Positions 18,485-27,238 are shown, counted from the first letter of the stretch. The stretch is 64,000 nucleotides of DNA from Pelagadaptatus aseana (GCA_040365065.1 BAABNI010000014.1:1-64000), one strand, 5' to 3'. Notes: generated from the letters alone by a model not told the origin. Made by a program: numbers and translations.

Positions 18485-19531
18485 ATGAAATACTATTTCT
18501 ACCTATCCGTGTTGCTGTTAACCGCATGTGCTCCTACAACTCATAAAATTAGCATTAATAAAAACGAAGTAGATGCTGAACGAGAAATTCAAAAACAGAT
18601 CGCATTAAAGAAGCAGGTCGATTACGATCGGCGCATTCAAAATGTTGCTTATCCTATCCTGAAAAAATCTCGTTGGGCATGTCGTGATAAAAGTATCAGA
18701 ACAACAGGAATGTTCTTTTTGTCGTTACACGATTTTAAAGATCAGGATAAAGATGCGGCTCAGCAATCGTTTGGTATCGGTGAGTACCCCACGATTACCC
18801 ATATGATCGAGGCCGGTCCGGCAAGTCGAGCCGGGTTATTTCCCGGTGAACAGATTCTCGAGATTAATGGTAAACCTATAGTGCCTGGCAAAACGGCTAC
18901 AGCTGATACCCAGATTTGGATTCGTGAGGCCCTAGAGAAATCCAAGTACCTTCGGTTGAAAGTGGATAGTTTTGGCCAACAAGTGAATTATCGAATTCTG
19001 GCCGACTGGGTCTGTGATTATCCGGTGATTTCTCTGAATAATGATGCCGTTAATGCCTATGCCAATGGTGAAATAATTGCCATTACGACAGGAATGATGC
19101 GCTTCGCAGATGAAGATCGTGAGCTTGCATCCGTTATCGCCCATGAATTGGCGCATAACACCATGAAGCATCGGGATCAAAAAGAGAAGAATTCATGGTT
19201 TGGAGCCGTTTTTGATATTGCGGCTGCGGCCTATGGCATTAATACGGGTAACTTTTTTGGCAATCTGGCAGCCAATACTCATTCCAAAGCTTATGAACAA
19301 GAAGCTGATTATGTTGGAGTCTATTATTTGTATGGGGCCGGTTACGACATTGAGGGTATTGCTAACTTCTGGCGGGAAATGGCGGCTGAGTACCCCGCCA
19401 GTCAAAGGAAGAGCTTTATGTCCACTCACCCGTCAACCAGTGAGCGCTTTGTGGCCATGGAGGCGACCGTAAATGAAATATATGGCAAGGTAAGACGGCG
19501 TGTCAGTGTTCGCCCAAATGCCAAGAATTGA
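18485..19531 (+). CDS. M48-family metalloprotease lipoprotein with PDZ domain
   Basis: A 348-residue lipoprotein: the signal ends LLLTAC with the lipid-bearing cysteine near residue 15. A PDZ-like segment lies at about 95-160 (MIEAGPASRAGLFPGEQILEINGK). The zinc protease domain follows with H220-E221-L-A-H224 and the third ligand E273 in EQEADYVG, ending in STHPSTSERF. M48 proteins degrade misfolded envelope proteins. It has its own ribosome site (AAAGGAA) 52 bases after the lipoprotein gene, so it may share its transcript, but its composition returns towards the genome average. Substrate unknown. A role in processing the neighbouring TpsA is possible but not shown. Confidence 0.88.
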   Translation: MKYYFYLSVLLLTACAPTTHKISINKNEVDAEREIQKQIALKKQVDYDRRIQNVAYPILKKSRWACRDKSIRTTGMFFLSLHDFKDQDKDAAQQSFGIGEYPTITHMIEAGPASRAGLFPGEQILEINGKPIVPGKTATADTQIWIREALEKSKYLRLKVDSFGQQVNYRILADWVCDYPVISLNNDAVNAYANGEIIAITTGMMRFADEDRELASVIAHELAHNTMKHRDQKEKNSWFGAVFDIAAAAYGINTGNFFGNLAANTHSKAYEQEADYVGVYYLYGAGYDIEGIANFWREMAAEYPASQRKSFMSTHPSTSERFVAMEATVNEIYGKVRRRVSVRPNAKN

Positions 19532-19623
19532 CTCTGGGGTATGGGGGGAGGCCTGACACCTGAGTAATCGTTTTTCTGGCTTGATCCAAAGTCTGGCCTC
19601 CCTCATAATTCGCGTCCAATCTG

Positions 19624-19669
19624 CTTCTCGCAATGAGAAGTCAATACCATCATGTTGCCCATCGTAGGG
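19624..19669 (+). promoter_or_regulatory. Candidate thrS leader structures
   Basis: CTTCTC (19624-19629) pairs with GAGAAG (19635-19640). A second, weak element has CCC (19658-19660) and GGG (19667-19669) around the loop ATCGTA, which displays CGT. In E. coli, threonyl-tRNA synthetase represses its own translation by binding a leader hairpin that mimics the tRNA-Thr anticodon arm with CGU. The resemblance here is suggestive only. Confidence 0.3.
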
Positions 19670-19694
19670 GTGACCACTGAATATAGGAAATACC

Positions 19695-21626
19695 ATGCCT
19701 GTTATTACTCTTCCCGATGGCTCCAAGCGCGAGTTTGATCAACCTGTATCCGTTATGGATGTGGCTGCCGATATTGGCCCCGGTTTGGCCAAGGCCACCA
19801 TTGCCGGCCGTGTTAACGGTGAGCGCGTTGATGCTTGTGAAGTAATCTCTGAAGATTCCGAGTTATCCATTATCACCGCCAAAGACGACGACGGTGTTGA
19901 AATCATCCGCCACTCCTGTGCCCACTTACTGGGTCACGCCATCAAGCAATTGTGGCCTGATGTGAAAATGGCTATTGGTCCCACCATCGATAATGGTTTT
20001 TATTACGATGTCGATCTGGAACACAAGCTGACGGATGAGGATATGCAGGCGCTGGAGAAGCGCATGATGGAATTGGCGCGCTCCAACTACGATGTGGTCA
20101 AAAAGCGCGTTTCCTGGCAGGAGGCCCGCGATACCTTTGAGGTCCGTGGTGAGACCTACAAGATGGAGATTCTGGACGAGAACGTCGCCAAAGACGATCA
20201 GCCGGGCCTTTATCATCACGAAGAATACATTGATATGTGCCGTGGCCCCCATGTGCCTAACATGAAGTTCTGCCACAACTTTAAGTTGATGCACATTGCC
20301 GGTGCCTACTGGCGTGGTGATTCTGACAATAAGATGCTGCAGCGTATCTACGGTACCGCTTTCCCGGACAAGAAGCAGTTGAAGGCACATCTGAAGTTTC
20401 TGGAAGAGGCTGCCAAGCGTGACCACCGCAAATTGGGTAAAAAGTACGGTTTCTTCCATTTGCAGGAAGAGGCGCCCGGCATGGTGTTCTGGCATCCGAA
20501 AGGCTGGAGCATCTATGCGGCCGTTGAAGAATACATGCGCCGTGTACAGCGGGATAATGGCTACGAAGAAATTAAGACTCCCCAGATTGTGGATCGCAGT
20601 CTGTGGGAGCGCTCTGGTCACTGGGATAAATTCCGCGAGAATATGTTCACAGTCCACTCTGAGCATAAAGATTACGCAGTGAAGCCAATGAACTGTCCCT
20701 GCCATGTGCAGGTGTTTAATCAGGGGCTGAAAAGCTACCGTGATCTGCCGCTGCGTCTGGCGGAGTTTGGCAGTTGCCACCGCAATGAGGCGTCCGGCAC
20801 CTTGCAGGGGTTGATGCGGGTACGTGGCTTTACTCAGGATGATGCCCACATTTTCTGTTCCGAAGACCAGATTCAGCAAGAGGTATCGATCTTTACCGAT
20901 CTGCTCTACAACGTGTATGCCGATTTTGGTTTTAACGATGTGATTATCCGTCTGTCGACCCGCCCTGAGCAGCGTGTGGGCAGTGACGAAGTGTGGGATA
21001 AGGCTGAAAAAGCCCTAGCCGATGCGCTGATGGCGAAAGGTCTGGATTTTGAGTATCTGCCCGGTGAAGGGGCTTTCTATGGGCCCAAGATTGAATTTTC
21101 CCTGAAAGACTGTCTTGGTCGTTTTTGGCAGTGTGGCACCATCCAAGTGGATTTCTCCATGCCCGGTCGTCTGGATGCCCAGTTTGTGGCCGAAGATGGC
21201 ACACGTCAGACCCCGGTTATGTTGCACCGTGCGATTCTGGGTTCGTTTGAGCGTTTTATCGGTATTTTGATCGAGAACTACGAGGGCGCTTTCCCTGCCT
21301 GGTTGGCCCCTGAACAGGCGGTCGTGATGAATATCACTGACAAACAGGCCGAATATGCCAAAAAAGTGGAAGAATCCCTGAAATACCGCCGCTTCCGGGC
21401 CGTTTCTGACTTGAGAAATGAGAAGATCGGCTTTAAAATCCGCGAGCACACAATTCAGAAGATCCCGTACATGCTCATTGTGGGGGATAAAGAGGTCGAA
21501 AACGGCACGGTTAACGTCCGTACCCGCAGTGGTGAAGACCTCGGTTCCATGACTCTCGACGCGTTTGCAGATTTGCTGGCAGAAGATGTTCAGCGTCGAG
21601 GCCGTGTTGAAGCTGAGGAAGCTTAA
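19695..21626 (+). CDS. thrS: Threonyl-tRNA synthetase
   Basis: A 643-residue class II synthetase of normal length. Domains in order: TGS domain (1-60, MPVITLPDGSKREFDQPVS), the SAD editing domain (HSCAHLLGHAIKQLWPDVKMAIGPTIDNGFYYD, with the second-half motif MCRGPHVPN), the catalytic core with motif 2 (FGSCHRNEASGTLQGLMRVRGFTQDDAHIFC), the zinc-binding Cys in MNCPCH, motif 3 (HRAILGSFERFIGILIENY), and the anticodon-binding domain (about 540-643). It charges tRNA-Thr and clears mischarged Ser-tRNA. It starts the conserved translation block thrS-infC-rpmI-rplT-pheST-ihfA. An AGGAAA ribosome site precedes the ATG. Confidence 0.98.
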   Translation: MPVITLPDGSKREFDQPVSVMDVAADIGPGLAKATIAGRVNGERVDACEVISEDSELSIITAKDDDGVEIIRHSCAHLLGHAIKQLWPDVKMAIGPTIDNGFYYDVDLEHKLTDEDMQALEKRMMELARSNYDVVKKRVSWQEARDTFEVRGETYKMEILDENVAKDDQPGLYHHEEYIDMCRGPHVPNMKFCHNFKLMHIAGAYWRGDSDNKMLQRIYGTAFPDKKQLKAHLKFLEEAAKRDHRKLGKKYGFFHLQEEAPGMVFWHPKGWSIYAAVEEYMRRVQRDNGYEEIKTPQIVDRSLWERSGHWDKFRENMFTVHSEHKDYAVKPMNCPCHVQVFNQGLKSYRDLPLRLAEFGSCHRNEASGTLQGLMRVRGFTQDDAHIFCSEDQIQQEVSIFTDLLYNVYADFGFNDVIIRLSTRPEQRVGSDEVWDKAEKALADALMAKGLDFEYLPGEGAFYGPKIEFSLKDCLGRFWQCGTIQVDFSMPGRLDAQFVAEDGTRQTPVMLHRAILGSFERFIGILIENYEGAFPAWLAPEQAVVMNITDKQAEYAKKVEESLKYRRFRAVSDLRNEKIGFKIREHTIQKIPYMLIVGDKEVENGTVNVRTRSGEDLGSMTLDAFADLLAEDVQRRGRVEAEEA

Positions 21627-21692
21627 GCGCGGGTTGAGTTCAGGATTGTGAAGGTGTTGGCCGGGCTGTGTACAGGTTCGGCTGATATAAGG

Positions 21693-21713
21693 CCCGATGC
21701 CATTAGCATCGGG
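21693..21713 (+). other. Hairpin in the thrS-infC gap
   Basis: CCCGATGC (21693-21700) pairs with GCATCGGG (21706-21713) around a CATTA loop, 21 bases before the infC start codon and just before its ribosome site. It has no T-run, so an RNA regulatory or processing role is likelier than termination. Confidence 0.5.
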
Positions 21714-21733
21714 TAAATAACGGAGAAAAAACC

Positions 21734-22273
21734 ATTAATAGAGATAATTCCAAAGGACGCTCTAAGAAAGCTCGTATCAATGATCAGATCGAAGCTTCAG
21801 AGGTCCGCTTGATCGGCGCCGACGGTGAACAAGTTGGTATTGTTAGCCTGGACGAAGCACTGGCACAAGCCCAAAAAGCTTCTCTGGATCTGGTAGAGAT
21901 TGCGCCCGATTCAACTCCGATAGTCTGTAAGATTATGGACTACGGCAAGCATCTGTTTGAGCTTAAGAAGACCAAAGCCGCTGCCAAGAAGAAGCAAAAG
22001 CAGCAACAGATCAAGGAAATCAAATTCCGCCCAGGGACGGACATTGGAGACTATAAGATTAAATTACGTAATCTTATTCGTTTCCTGGAAGATGGGGACA
22101 AGGCCAAGGTAACCCTGCGTTATCGTGGTCGTGAGATGGCTCACCAAGAGCTCGGCATGGAAATGATGCAGCGCATCGAAGTCGATCTTGAGGAGTACGG
22201 TACGGTTGAGCAGCGTCCAAAAATGGAAGGCCGCCAACTGTTGATGGTCATCGCCCCCAAAAAGAAGAAGTGA
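21734..22273 (+). CDS. infC: Translation initiation factor IF-3
   Basis: A 179-residue IF-3 that begins with the rare ATT codon at 21734. Reading from there gives NRDNSKGRSKKARINDQIEA and then SEVRLIGADGEQVGIVSLDEA, which aligns with the family N-terminus; no ATG, GTG or TTG start gives this region, and a TTG at 21809 would drop 25 conserved residues. GGAG lies 8-9 bases upstream. IF-3 keeps 50S off the 30S subunit and rejects non-AUG starts, and in E. coli the AUU start lets it repress its own synthesis. The C-domain (KEIKFRPGTDIGDYKIKLRN) is complete. First gene of the infC-rpmI-rplT operon. Confidence 0.95.
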   Translation: MNRDNSKGRSKKARINDQIEASEVRLIGADGEQVGIVSLDEALAQAQKASLDLVEIAPDSTPIVCKIMDYGKHLFELKKTKAAAKKKQKQQQIKEIKFRPGTDIGDYKIKLRNLIRFLEDGDKAKVTLRYRGREMAHQELGMEMMQRIEVDLEEYGTVEQRPKMEGRQLLMVIAPKKKK

Positions 22274-22274
22274 T

Positions 22275-22340
22275 CGGGCTTTTAGCTGCCTAGATGACTT
22301 ACTTAATGGCACTTTGACAGGCTTTGCTGTTTAAAGCCCG
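22275..22340 (+). promoter_or_regulatory. Candidate ribosomal protein leader (L20-type) before rpmI
   Basis: CGGGCTTT (22275-22282) can pair with AAAGCCCG (22333-22340), enclosing about 50 bases that include ACAG-GCTTTG-CTGT (22317-22330). In E. coli, L20 represses rpmI-rplT translation through an RNA structure in this same interval. The position fits; binding is inferred. Confidence 0.4.
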
Positions 22341-22379
22341 GATAAGTATTTTGTTTAACCTTTAATCGAGAGAATTCTC

Positions 22380-22574
22380 ATGCCAAAAGCTAAAGTACAC
22401 AGTGGTGCTGCAAAGCGCTTCAAAAAAACCGCTGCTGGTTACAAGCGTAAATCATGTAACAAGAGCCACATCCTCACCAAAATGACCACCAAGCGTAAGC
22501 GTCAGTTGCGCGGTACCAGCATCGTTGATGCTGCTGATGTACCAGCAATCAAGCATATGCTGCGTCACGACTAA
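22380..22574 (+). CDS. rpmI: 50S ribosomal protein L35
   Basis: A 64-residue very basic protein of standard length for L35, with the conserved opening MPKAKVHSGAAKRFKKTAAG and the KRKRQLRGT segment. It binds 23S rRNA in the large subunit. It sits between infC and rplT as in nearly all gammaproteobacteria; AGAGAATT precedes the ATG. L20-mediated translational control of this gene is known in E. coli and would act through the leader just upstream. Confidence 0.97.
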   Translation: MPKAKVHSGAAKRFKKTAAGYKRKSCNKSHILTKMTTKRKRQLRGTSIVDAADVPAIKHMLRHD

Positions 22575-22615
22575 TAGTCGACGTACCGTCAATCTTTTTG
22601 AAGAGGAATTAAATC

Positions 22616-22972
22616 ATGGCTCGTGTAAAACGTGGTGTTGAGGCGCGTCGTCGTCACAAGAAAGTCTTAAAAGCTGCAAAAGGTTACTACGGAGCGCGTT
22701 CTCGCGTATTCCGCGTTGCCAAGCAGGCTGTAATCAAAGCTGGTCAGTACGCCTATCGTGACCGTCGCAACAAGAAGCGCAACTTCCGCGCTCTGTGGAT
22801 CACTCGTATCAATGCTCAATCTCGCGCTGAAGGTTTGTCCTACAGCCGCCTGATCGCTGGTCTGAAAAAGGCCAACATTGAGCTGGATCGTCGTGTTCTG
22901 GCAGACTTGGCTGTTCACGATAAAGTTGCATTTGCTGCAGTGGTTGCTCAAGCAAAAGCGGCTCTGGCTTAA
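22616..22972 (+). CDS. rplT: 50S ribosomal protein L20
   Basis: A 118-residue basic protein of standard length. The start MARVKRGVEARRRHKKVLKA and the later YRDRRNKKRNFRALWI and IELDRRVLADLAV segments are the L20 signature. It is needed for early assembly of the 50S subunit and is a translational repressor of its own operon in E. coli. It lies 41 bases after rpmI with a GAGGAA ribosome site. A strong terminator follows. Confidence 0.97.
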   Translation: MARVKRGVEARRRHKKVLKAAKGYYGARSRVFRVAKQAVIKAGQYAYRDRRNKKRNFRALWITRINAQSRAEGLSYSRLIAGLKKANIELDRRVLADLAVHDKVAFAAVVAQAKAALA

Positions 22973-23003
22973 TTGCCAACATTGCATTCTTTTTGAATGT
23001 TAG

Positions 23004-23040
23004 AAGGGAGACGCTGTTTTTCGGCGTCTCCCTTTGTTTT
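23004..23040 (+). terminator. Strong terminator between rplT and pheS
   Basis: AAGGGAGACGC (23004-23014) pairs perfectly with GCGTCTCCCTT (23024-23034), followed by TGTTTT. It ends the infC operon. It also lies 60 bases before pheS, where E. coli has a pheST attenuator, but I see no phenylalanine-rich leader peptide here. Confidence 0.9.
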
Positions 23041-23098
23041 TTCTAGAGTTAAAGAATTGTTTCAAGAGTTTAAATTTCGATAAACGGGATACCCTTCG

Positions 23099-24088
23099 AT
23101 GGAAAACCTGGCAGCGCTCACTGAAGAAGCGCTTGAACTGATTAAAAATGCAGATGATCTGGCGGCGCTGGATCATGTGCGTGTGGAATACCTGGGTAAG
23201 AAAGGCCAGCTCACTGGCTTACTGAAAGGTCTGGGTAAGTTGTCTCCTGAAGAGCGTCCTGCCGCTGGTGCTGAAATCAACAAAGCCAAACAGCAGGTGC
23301 AGGAACAGATTAATACCAAGAAGCAAGCGATGGAGCAGGCGGCCATTGATGCCAAATTGGCCAGTGAAACCATTGATGTAACCTTGCCGGGACGCGGTCA
23401 AACCGGTGGTGGTCTGCACCCGGTGACCCGAACGCTGGATCGCATTGAAAAGATTTTCTCTTCCGTGGGTTACAAGGTAGAGCAGGGACCTGAAATCGAA
23501 GACAATTACCACAACTTTGATGCCCTGAATATTCCGCCACATCACCCGGCCCGAGCCATGCACGATACCTTCTATATTGACGAAGGCAACGTGCTGCGTA
23601 CCCACACCTCACCGGTTCAGGTGCGCACCATGGAAACCCAGGAGCCCCCGATTCATATTATCTGCCCTGGCCGCGTCTACCGTTGCGATTCCGATCTGAC
23701 CCACACCCCGATGTTTCATCAGGTGGAAGGTCTGGTTATTGATAAAAATGTCAGCTTTGCCGACCTCAAGGGCACCATTGTTCAGTTTCTGCGTGCTTTC
23801 TTTGAAAAAGACGATCTGGAAGTGCGTTTCCGCCCGTCGTTTTTCCCGTTTACCGAGCCATCCGCTGAATTCGACATCAAGTGGGAATCCAGCAAGACCG
23901 GTTGGCTGGAAGTTGGCGGCAGTGGGGTCGTGCACCCGAACGTACTGACCGCCAGTGGCATTGACCCTGAGAAATACTCGGGCTTCGCCTTTGGTTTGGG
24001 GGTCGAGCGCTTGGCCATGCTGCGTTACGGCGTAAACGATCTGCGTATGTTCTTTGAGAACGATGTCAAATTCCTTAAGCAGTTTTAA
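23099..24088 (+). CDS. pheS: Phenylalanyl-tRNA synthetase alpha subunit
   Basis: A 329-residue class II synthetase subunit of normal length. An N-terminal coiled-coil arm (about 1-95, rich in Lys/Glu/Gln) contacts tRNA. The catalytic domain shows GGGLHPVTRTLDRIEKIF, the motif 2 region RVYRCDSDLTHTPMFHQVEGL, and motif 3 (GFAFGLGVERLAMLRYGVNDLR). With PheT it forms the alpha2beta2 enzyme that charges tRNA-Phe. pheT starts 36 bases later, and the two are co-transcribed. Confidence 0.98.
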   Translation: MENLAALTEEALELIKNADDLAALDHVRVEYLGKKGQLTGLLKGLGKLSPEERPAAGAEINKAKQQVQEQINTKKQAMEQAAIDAKLASETIDVTLPGRGQTGGGLHPVTRTLDRIEKIFSSVGYKVEQGPEIEDNYHNFDALNIPPHHPARAMHDTFYIDEGNVLRTHTSPVQVRTMETQEPPIHIICPGRVYRCDSDLTHTPMFHQVEGLVIDKNVSFADLKGTIVQFLRAFFEKDDLEVRFRPSFFPFTEPSAEFDIKWESSKTGWLEVGGSGVVHPNVLTASGIDPEKYSGFAFGLGVERLAMLRYGVNDLRMFFENDVKFLKQF

Positions 24089-24124
24089 TTAAAAGAAACG
24101 CTTTAAGTTAAAGAAAATATTGTT

Positions 24125-26521
24125 ATGAAACTGAGTGAAAGTTGGTTAAGAGAGTGGGTTAACCCCGAACTGAGTACCGCCGATCTGGTCGAGCAGATCA
24201 CCATGGCCGGCCTGGAAGTGGACGGCGTGGAAGCGGTGGCAGGCGAGTTTTCCGGTGTGATCGTCGGTGAAATTCTGGAAGCGGAACAGCACCCGGATGC
24301 CGATAAGTTACGTGTATGCAAAGTCGCCGGCGGCGATGAAGTGGCCCAGGTAGTCTGTGGCGCGCCCAATGCTCGCCCCGGTATCAAGATTCCATTTGCC
24401 ACCGTAGGTGCTGTGTTACCACCGGGCGAAGACGGCAAGCTCTTCAAAATCAAGAAGGCCAAACTGCGTGGCGTTGAGTCTTTCGGCATGTTGTGTGCCC
24501 AAACGGAGCTGCAGCTGGGTGATGATGATGATGGTTTGTGGGAATTGCCGTCCGATGCCCCCGTTGGTACTTGCCTGCGCGAATACCTGAGTCTGAACGA
24601 TAGCGCCATCGAAATCGATCTGACGCCAAACCGCAGTGATTGTCTGTCGGTTAAGGGCATTGCCCGCGATGTGGGTGTACTCAACCGTCTGGCCGTGACC
24701 GAGCCGAACATTGAGCCCGTTGCTGCGACGATCGAAGAGACCGTAACGGTTAACTTGAACGCCGAAGCTGCATGTTCTCGCTATGCGGGCCGTGTGATTC
24801 GCAATGTGGATGTGTCCAAGCCTTCTCCTCTGTGGATGCAGGAACGCTTGCGCCGTGCTGATATTCGCTCCATCGATGCCGTGGTAGATGTTACCAACTA
24901 CGTATTGTTGGAATTGGGCCAGCCCATGCACGCCTTTGACCTCAATACCCTGCAAGGTAGCGTTCAGGCTCGCATGGCTGAGCAGGGCGAAAAGCTGACT
25001 CTGCTGGATGGCCAGGAAATTGAATTGAATGCCGATACGCTGGTAATCGCCGATGACAGTCAGGCCGTAGCCATGGCCGGCATTATGGGCGGCGAACCGA
25101 CCTCGGTAACCGCGCAAACCAAGGACATCTTCCTGGAAAGTGCCTTCTTTGATCCCATTGCCATTGCCGGTCGTGCCCGTAGCTACGGTTTGCATACCGA
25201 TTCCTCCCACCGTTTTGAGCGGGGCGTGGATTATAAGCTGCAAGAGCAGGCGGTAGAGCGTGCTACTCAGTTGTTAATGGATATTGTTGGTGGTCAACCC
25301 GGTCCGTTAACTGTGGTTGAACATGAACACAAGCCTACCGATCGTCTGGTGAGCCTACGCCGAGAACGTATTCTCAGTGGTCTGGGTTTTGATATGGCCG
25401 ATGACGACGTAGTGGATATTCTCACTCGTCTGGGGCTGAACCTGCAAAGCTCGGATGATAACAGCTGGACTTTTGAAGTACCCAGCTATCGCTTTGATAT
25501 CAGTATTGAGGCGGATCTGCTGGAAGAACTGGCTCGTGTGTACGGCTATAACAACCTGCCGGTTACCAGCATGGCGGTGCCCATGCACATAGAATCCGAT
25601 GATGAAGGCACACTGGAACTGGGTGATTTGCGCAGTGCGCTGGTTGAGCGTGGCTACGAAGAGGCCATTTGCTACAGCTTTGTGGATGAAGGACTGCTGA
25701 AATCCTTTGAGCCTGAGGCTCAGCCAGTACCTCTGCAGAACCCCATTAGCCAGGATATGTCGGTGATGCGCACCAGCCTGTGGCCAGGACTGGTGTCGGC
25801 ATTGCAGTATAACCTCAATCGCCAGCAATCCCGCGGCCGCCTGTTTGAAACCGGTCTGCGTTTTGTGTCCGAGGATGCAACGGTGGCCAAGCTGGTGCAG
25901 ACACCCATGATGGCCGGTGTGATCTACGGTGGCCTCAATGAAGAGAGTTGGCATGGTAAGCCACAAGCTGTGGATTTCTATGATGCCAAAGCCGATGTTG
26001 AAGCCCTGATTGGTAAAACCGGTCAGCCAGAGCGATTCAGCTTTGCCGTGGGTAAACACCCGGCTTTGCACCCGGGCCAGACCGCAGAGGTTCGCTGTGA
26101 TGGCAAGGCTGTGGGCATTGTGGGAACGATTCACCCGCAGTTGCAGAAGAAGTTGGGACTGTCGCAACCGGCGTTTATGTTTGAAATCGAGCAGTCTGCG
26201 CTAATGGATGCCAAGGTGCCGGTATTTGAACCCCTGTCTAAATTCCCTGAAGTGCGCCGTGATATTGCTGTAGTGGTCGACCAGACGGTGGCCGTTGCGG
26301 ACCTGCAAAATCTGGTTGAAAAGCAGGCTGGAAGTTACCTTCAAGACTTAAAGGTCTTTGATGTGTATGTGGGCAAAGGCATTGATCCACAAAGAAAAAG
26401 TATTGCACTGGGCTTGACGTTTCAGCATCCATCGCGCACTCTTAATGAGGATGAAATTAATGCCTCCATGGATGTGGTTGTTAAATCACTGGAGGACGAG
26501 TTTAACGCTGCTCTGAGGTAA
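24125..26521 (+). CDS. pheT: Phenylalanyl-tRNA synthetase beta subunit
   Basis: A 798-residue subunit, full length. Order of parts: N-terminal MKLSESWLREWVNPELS, the tRNA-binding OB fold (about 40-150, EAEQHPDADKLRVCKV), the B3/B4 editing module that removes Tyr-tRNA-Phe (about 210-400, IMGGEPTSV and HRFERGVD), the B5 and catalytic-like core, and the C-terminal ferredoxin-fold anticodon-binding domain (about 700-798, FEPLSKFPEVRRDIAVVV). It pairs with PheS. ihfA follows after 59 bases, as is widespread in gammaproteobacteria. Confidence 0.98.
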   Translation: MKLSESWLREWVNPELSTADLVEQITMAGLEVDGVEAVAGEFSGVIVGEILEAEQHPDADKLRVCKVAGGDEVAQVVCGAPNARPGIKIPFATVGAVLPPGEDGKLFKIKKAKLRGVESFGMLCAQTELQLGDDDDGLWELPSDAPVGTCLREYLSLNDSAIEIDLTPNRSDCLSVKGIARDVGVLNRLAVTEPNIEPVAATIEETVTVNLNAEAACSRYAGRVIRNVDVSKPSPLWMQERLRRADIRSIDAVVDVTNYVLLELGQPMHAFDLNTLQGSVQARMAEQGEKLTLLDGQEIELNADTLVIADDSQAVAMAGIMGGEPTSVTAQTKDIFLESAFFDPIAIAGRARSYGLHTDSSHRFERGVDYKLQEQAVERATQLLMDIVGGQPGPLTVVEHEHKPTDRLVSLRRERILSGLGFDMADDDVVDILTRLGLNLQSSDDNSWTFEVPSYRFDISIEADLLEELARVYGYNNLPVTSMAVPMHIESDDEGTLELGDLRSALVERGYEEAICYSFVDEGLLKSFEPEAQPVPLQNPISQDMSVMRTSLWPGLVSALQYNLNRQQSRGRLFETGLRFVSEDATVAKLVQTPMMAGVIYGGLNEESWHGKPQAVDFYDAKADVEALIGKTGQPERFSFAVGKHPALHPGQTAEVRCDGKAVGIVGTIHPQLQKKLGLSQPAFMFEIEQSALMDAKVPVFEPLSKFPEVRRDIAVVVDQTVAVADLQNLVEKQAGSYLQDLKVFDVYVGKGIDPQRKSIALGLTFQHPSRTLNEDEINASMDVVVKSLEDEFNAALR

Positions 26522-26580
26522 CTCGCTATCACGTGCGAGAGGGCCTAGAGACAGGTCAGGCAGGAAAGCGCGGGATAGCA

Positions 26581-26886
26581 ATGACGGCACTCACCAAAGC
26601 GTCACTGGCGGAAATGCTCTACGAGGAACTGGGCTTCAATAAACGTGAAGCCAAAGAACTTGTAGAGCTTTTCTTTGAGGAGATACGAGCTTCTCTCGAG
26701 CACAATGAGCCCGTAAAGCTGTCCGGCTTTGGCAATTTTGACTTGCGTGACAAGACTCAACGTCCGGGCCGCAACCCGAAAACGGGAGAGGAAATCCCGA
26801 TTACTGCCCGCCGTGTGGTGACTTTTCGCCCCGGTCAGAAACTCAAGGCAAGAGTAGAAACCCATGCTAGAACCGATGAACAATGA
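26581..26886 (+). CDS. ihfA: Integration host factor alpha subunit
   Basis: A 101-residue HU/IHF-family DNA-bending protein. I start it at the ATG at 26581 (MTALTKASLAEMLYEELGF), which aligns with the family; the frame opens 48 bases earlier but the extra residues are not family-like. Visible features are the helical dimer core, VKLSGFGNFDLRDK, and the beta-arm RPGRNPKTGEEIPITARRVVTFRPGQKLK with the DNA-intercalating proline. IHF sharply bends DNA and supports sigma-54 promoters such as the two seen at 29.9 and 53.2 kb. It overlaps the MerR gene by 11 bases. Confidence 0.97.
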   Translation: MTALTKASLAEMLYEELGFNKREAKELVELFFEEIRASLEHNEPVKLSGFGNFDLRDKTQRPGRNPKTGEEIPITARRVVTFRPGQKLKARVETHARTDEQ

Positions 26887-27238
26887 TGAACTCCCGGTAA
26901 TACCGGGTAAACGCTATTTCACCATTGGTGAAGTGAGCGAGCTGTGTGCAGTGAAACCCCACGTGCTACGTTACTGGGAGCAGGAATTCCCACAACTGAG
27001 CCCGGTAAAGCGCCGCGGTAATCGCCGTTATTATCAGCGTCAGGATGTGCTTACCATCCGCCAGATTCGTGCTTTGTTATACGATCAGGGCTTTACCATT
27101 GGTGGTGCACGCCAGCAAATGAGTGGCCAGCAGGAAGGTGGCGATAAGGCTCAGGAAGATGGTAATCAGTTCAAGCAGTTGGTTGGGCAGATGATTACAG
27201 AGCTTGAAGAAGTGCTTCAGGTACTGAAAACCCCCTGA
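26876..27238 (+). CDS. MerR-family transcriptional regulator
   Basis: A 120-residue protein with an N-terminal MerR winged-helix domain: RYFTIGEVSELCAVKPHVLRYWEQEFPQL, then the wing KRRGNRRYYQRQDVLTIRQIRALL. A short C-terminal coiled coil (VGQMITELEEVLQVL) follows, with no cysteine-rich metal-binding loop, so it is not a metal sensor of the classical type. I take the ATG at 26876, which overlaps ihfA by 11 bases; an in-frame ATG four codons earlier is also possible. The ihfA-merR order is conserved in many gammaproteobacteria, but the target genes are generally unknown. Confidence 0.9.
   Translation: MNNDELPVIPGKRYFTIGEVSELCAVKPHVLRYWEQEFPQLSPVKRRGNRRYYQRQDVLTIRQIRALLYDQGFTIGGARQQMSGQQEGGDKAQEDGNQFKQLVGQMITELEEVLQVLKTP

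Noticed and set aside
19926..20879. Long open frame antisense to thrS
   Set aside because: Shadow of a highly conserved gene; composition and lack of a start site argue against it.
23041..23098. pheST attenuation with a phenylalanine leader peptide
   Set aside because: A terminator precedes pheS, but no short Phe-rich reading frame is visible; the hairpin is explained as the infC operon terminator.
24416..26167. Two long frames antisense to pheT
   Set aside because: Both follow from codon bias of pheT; no motif or ribosome site.
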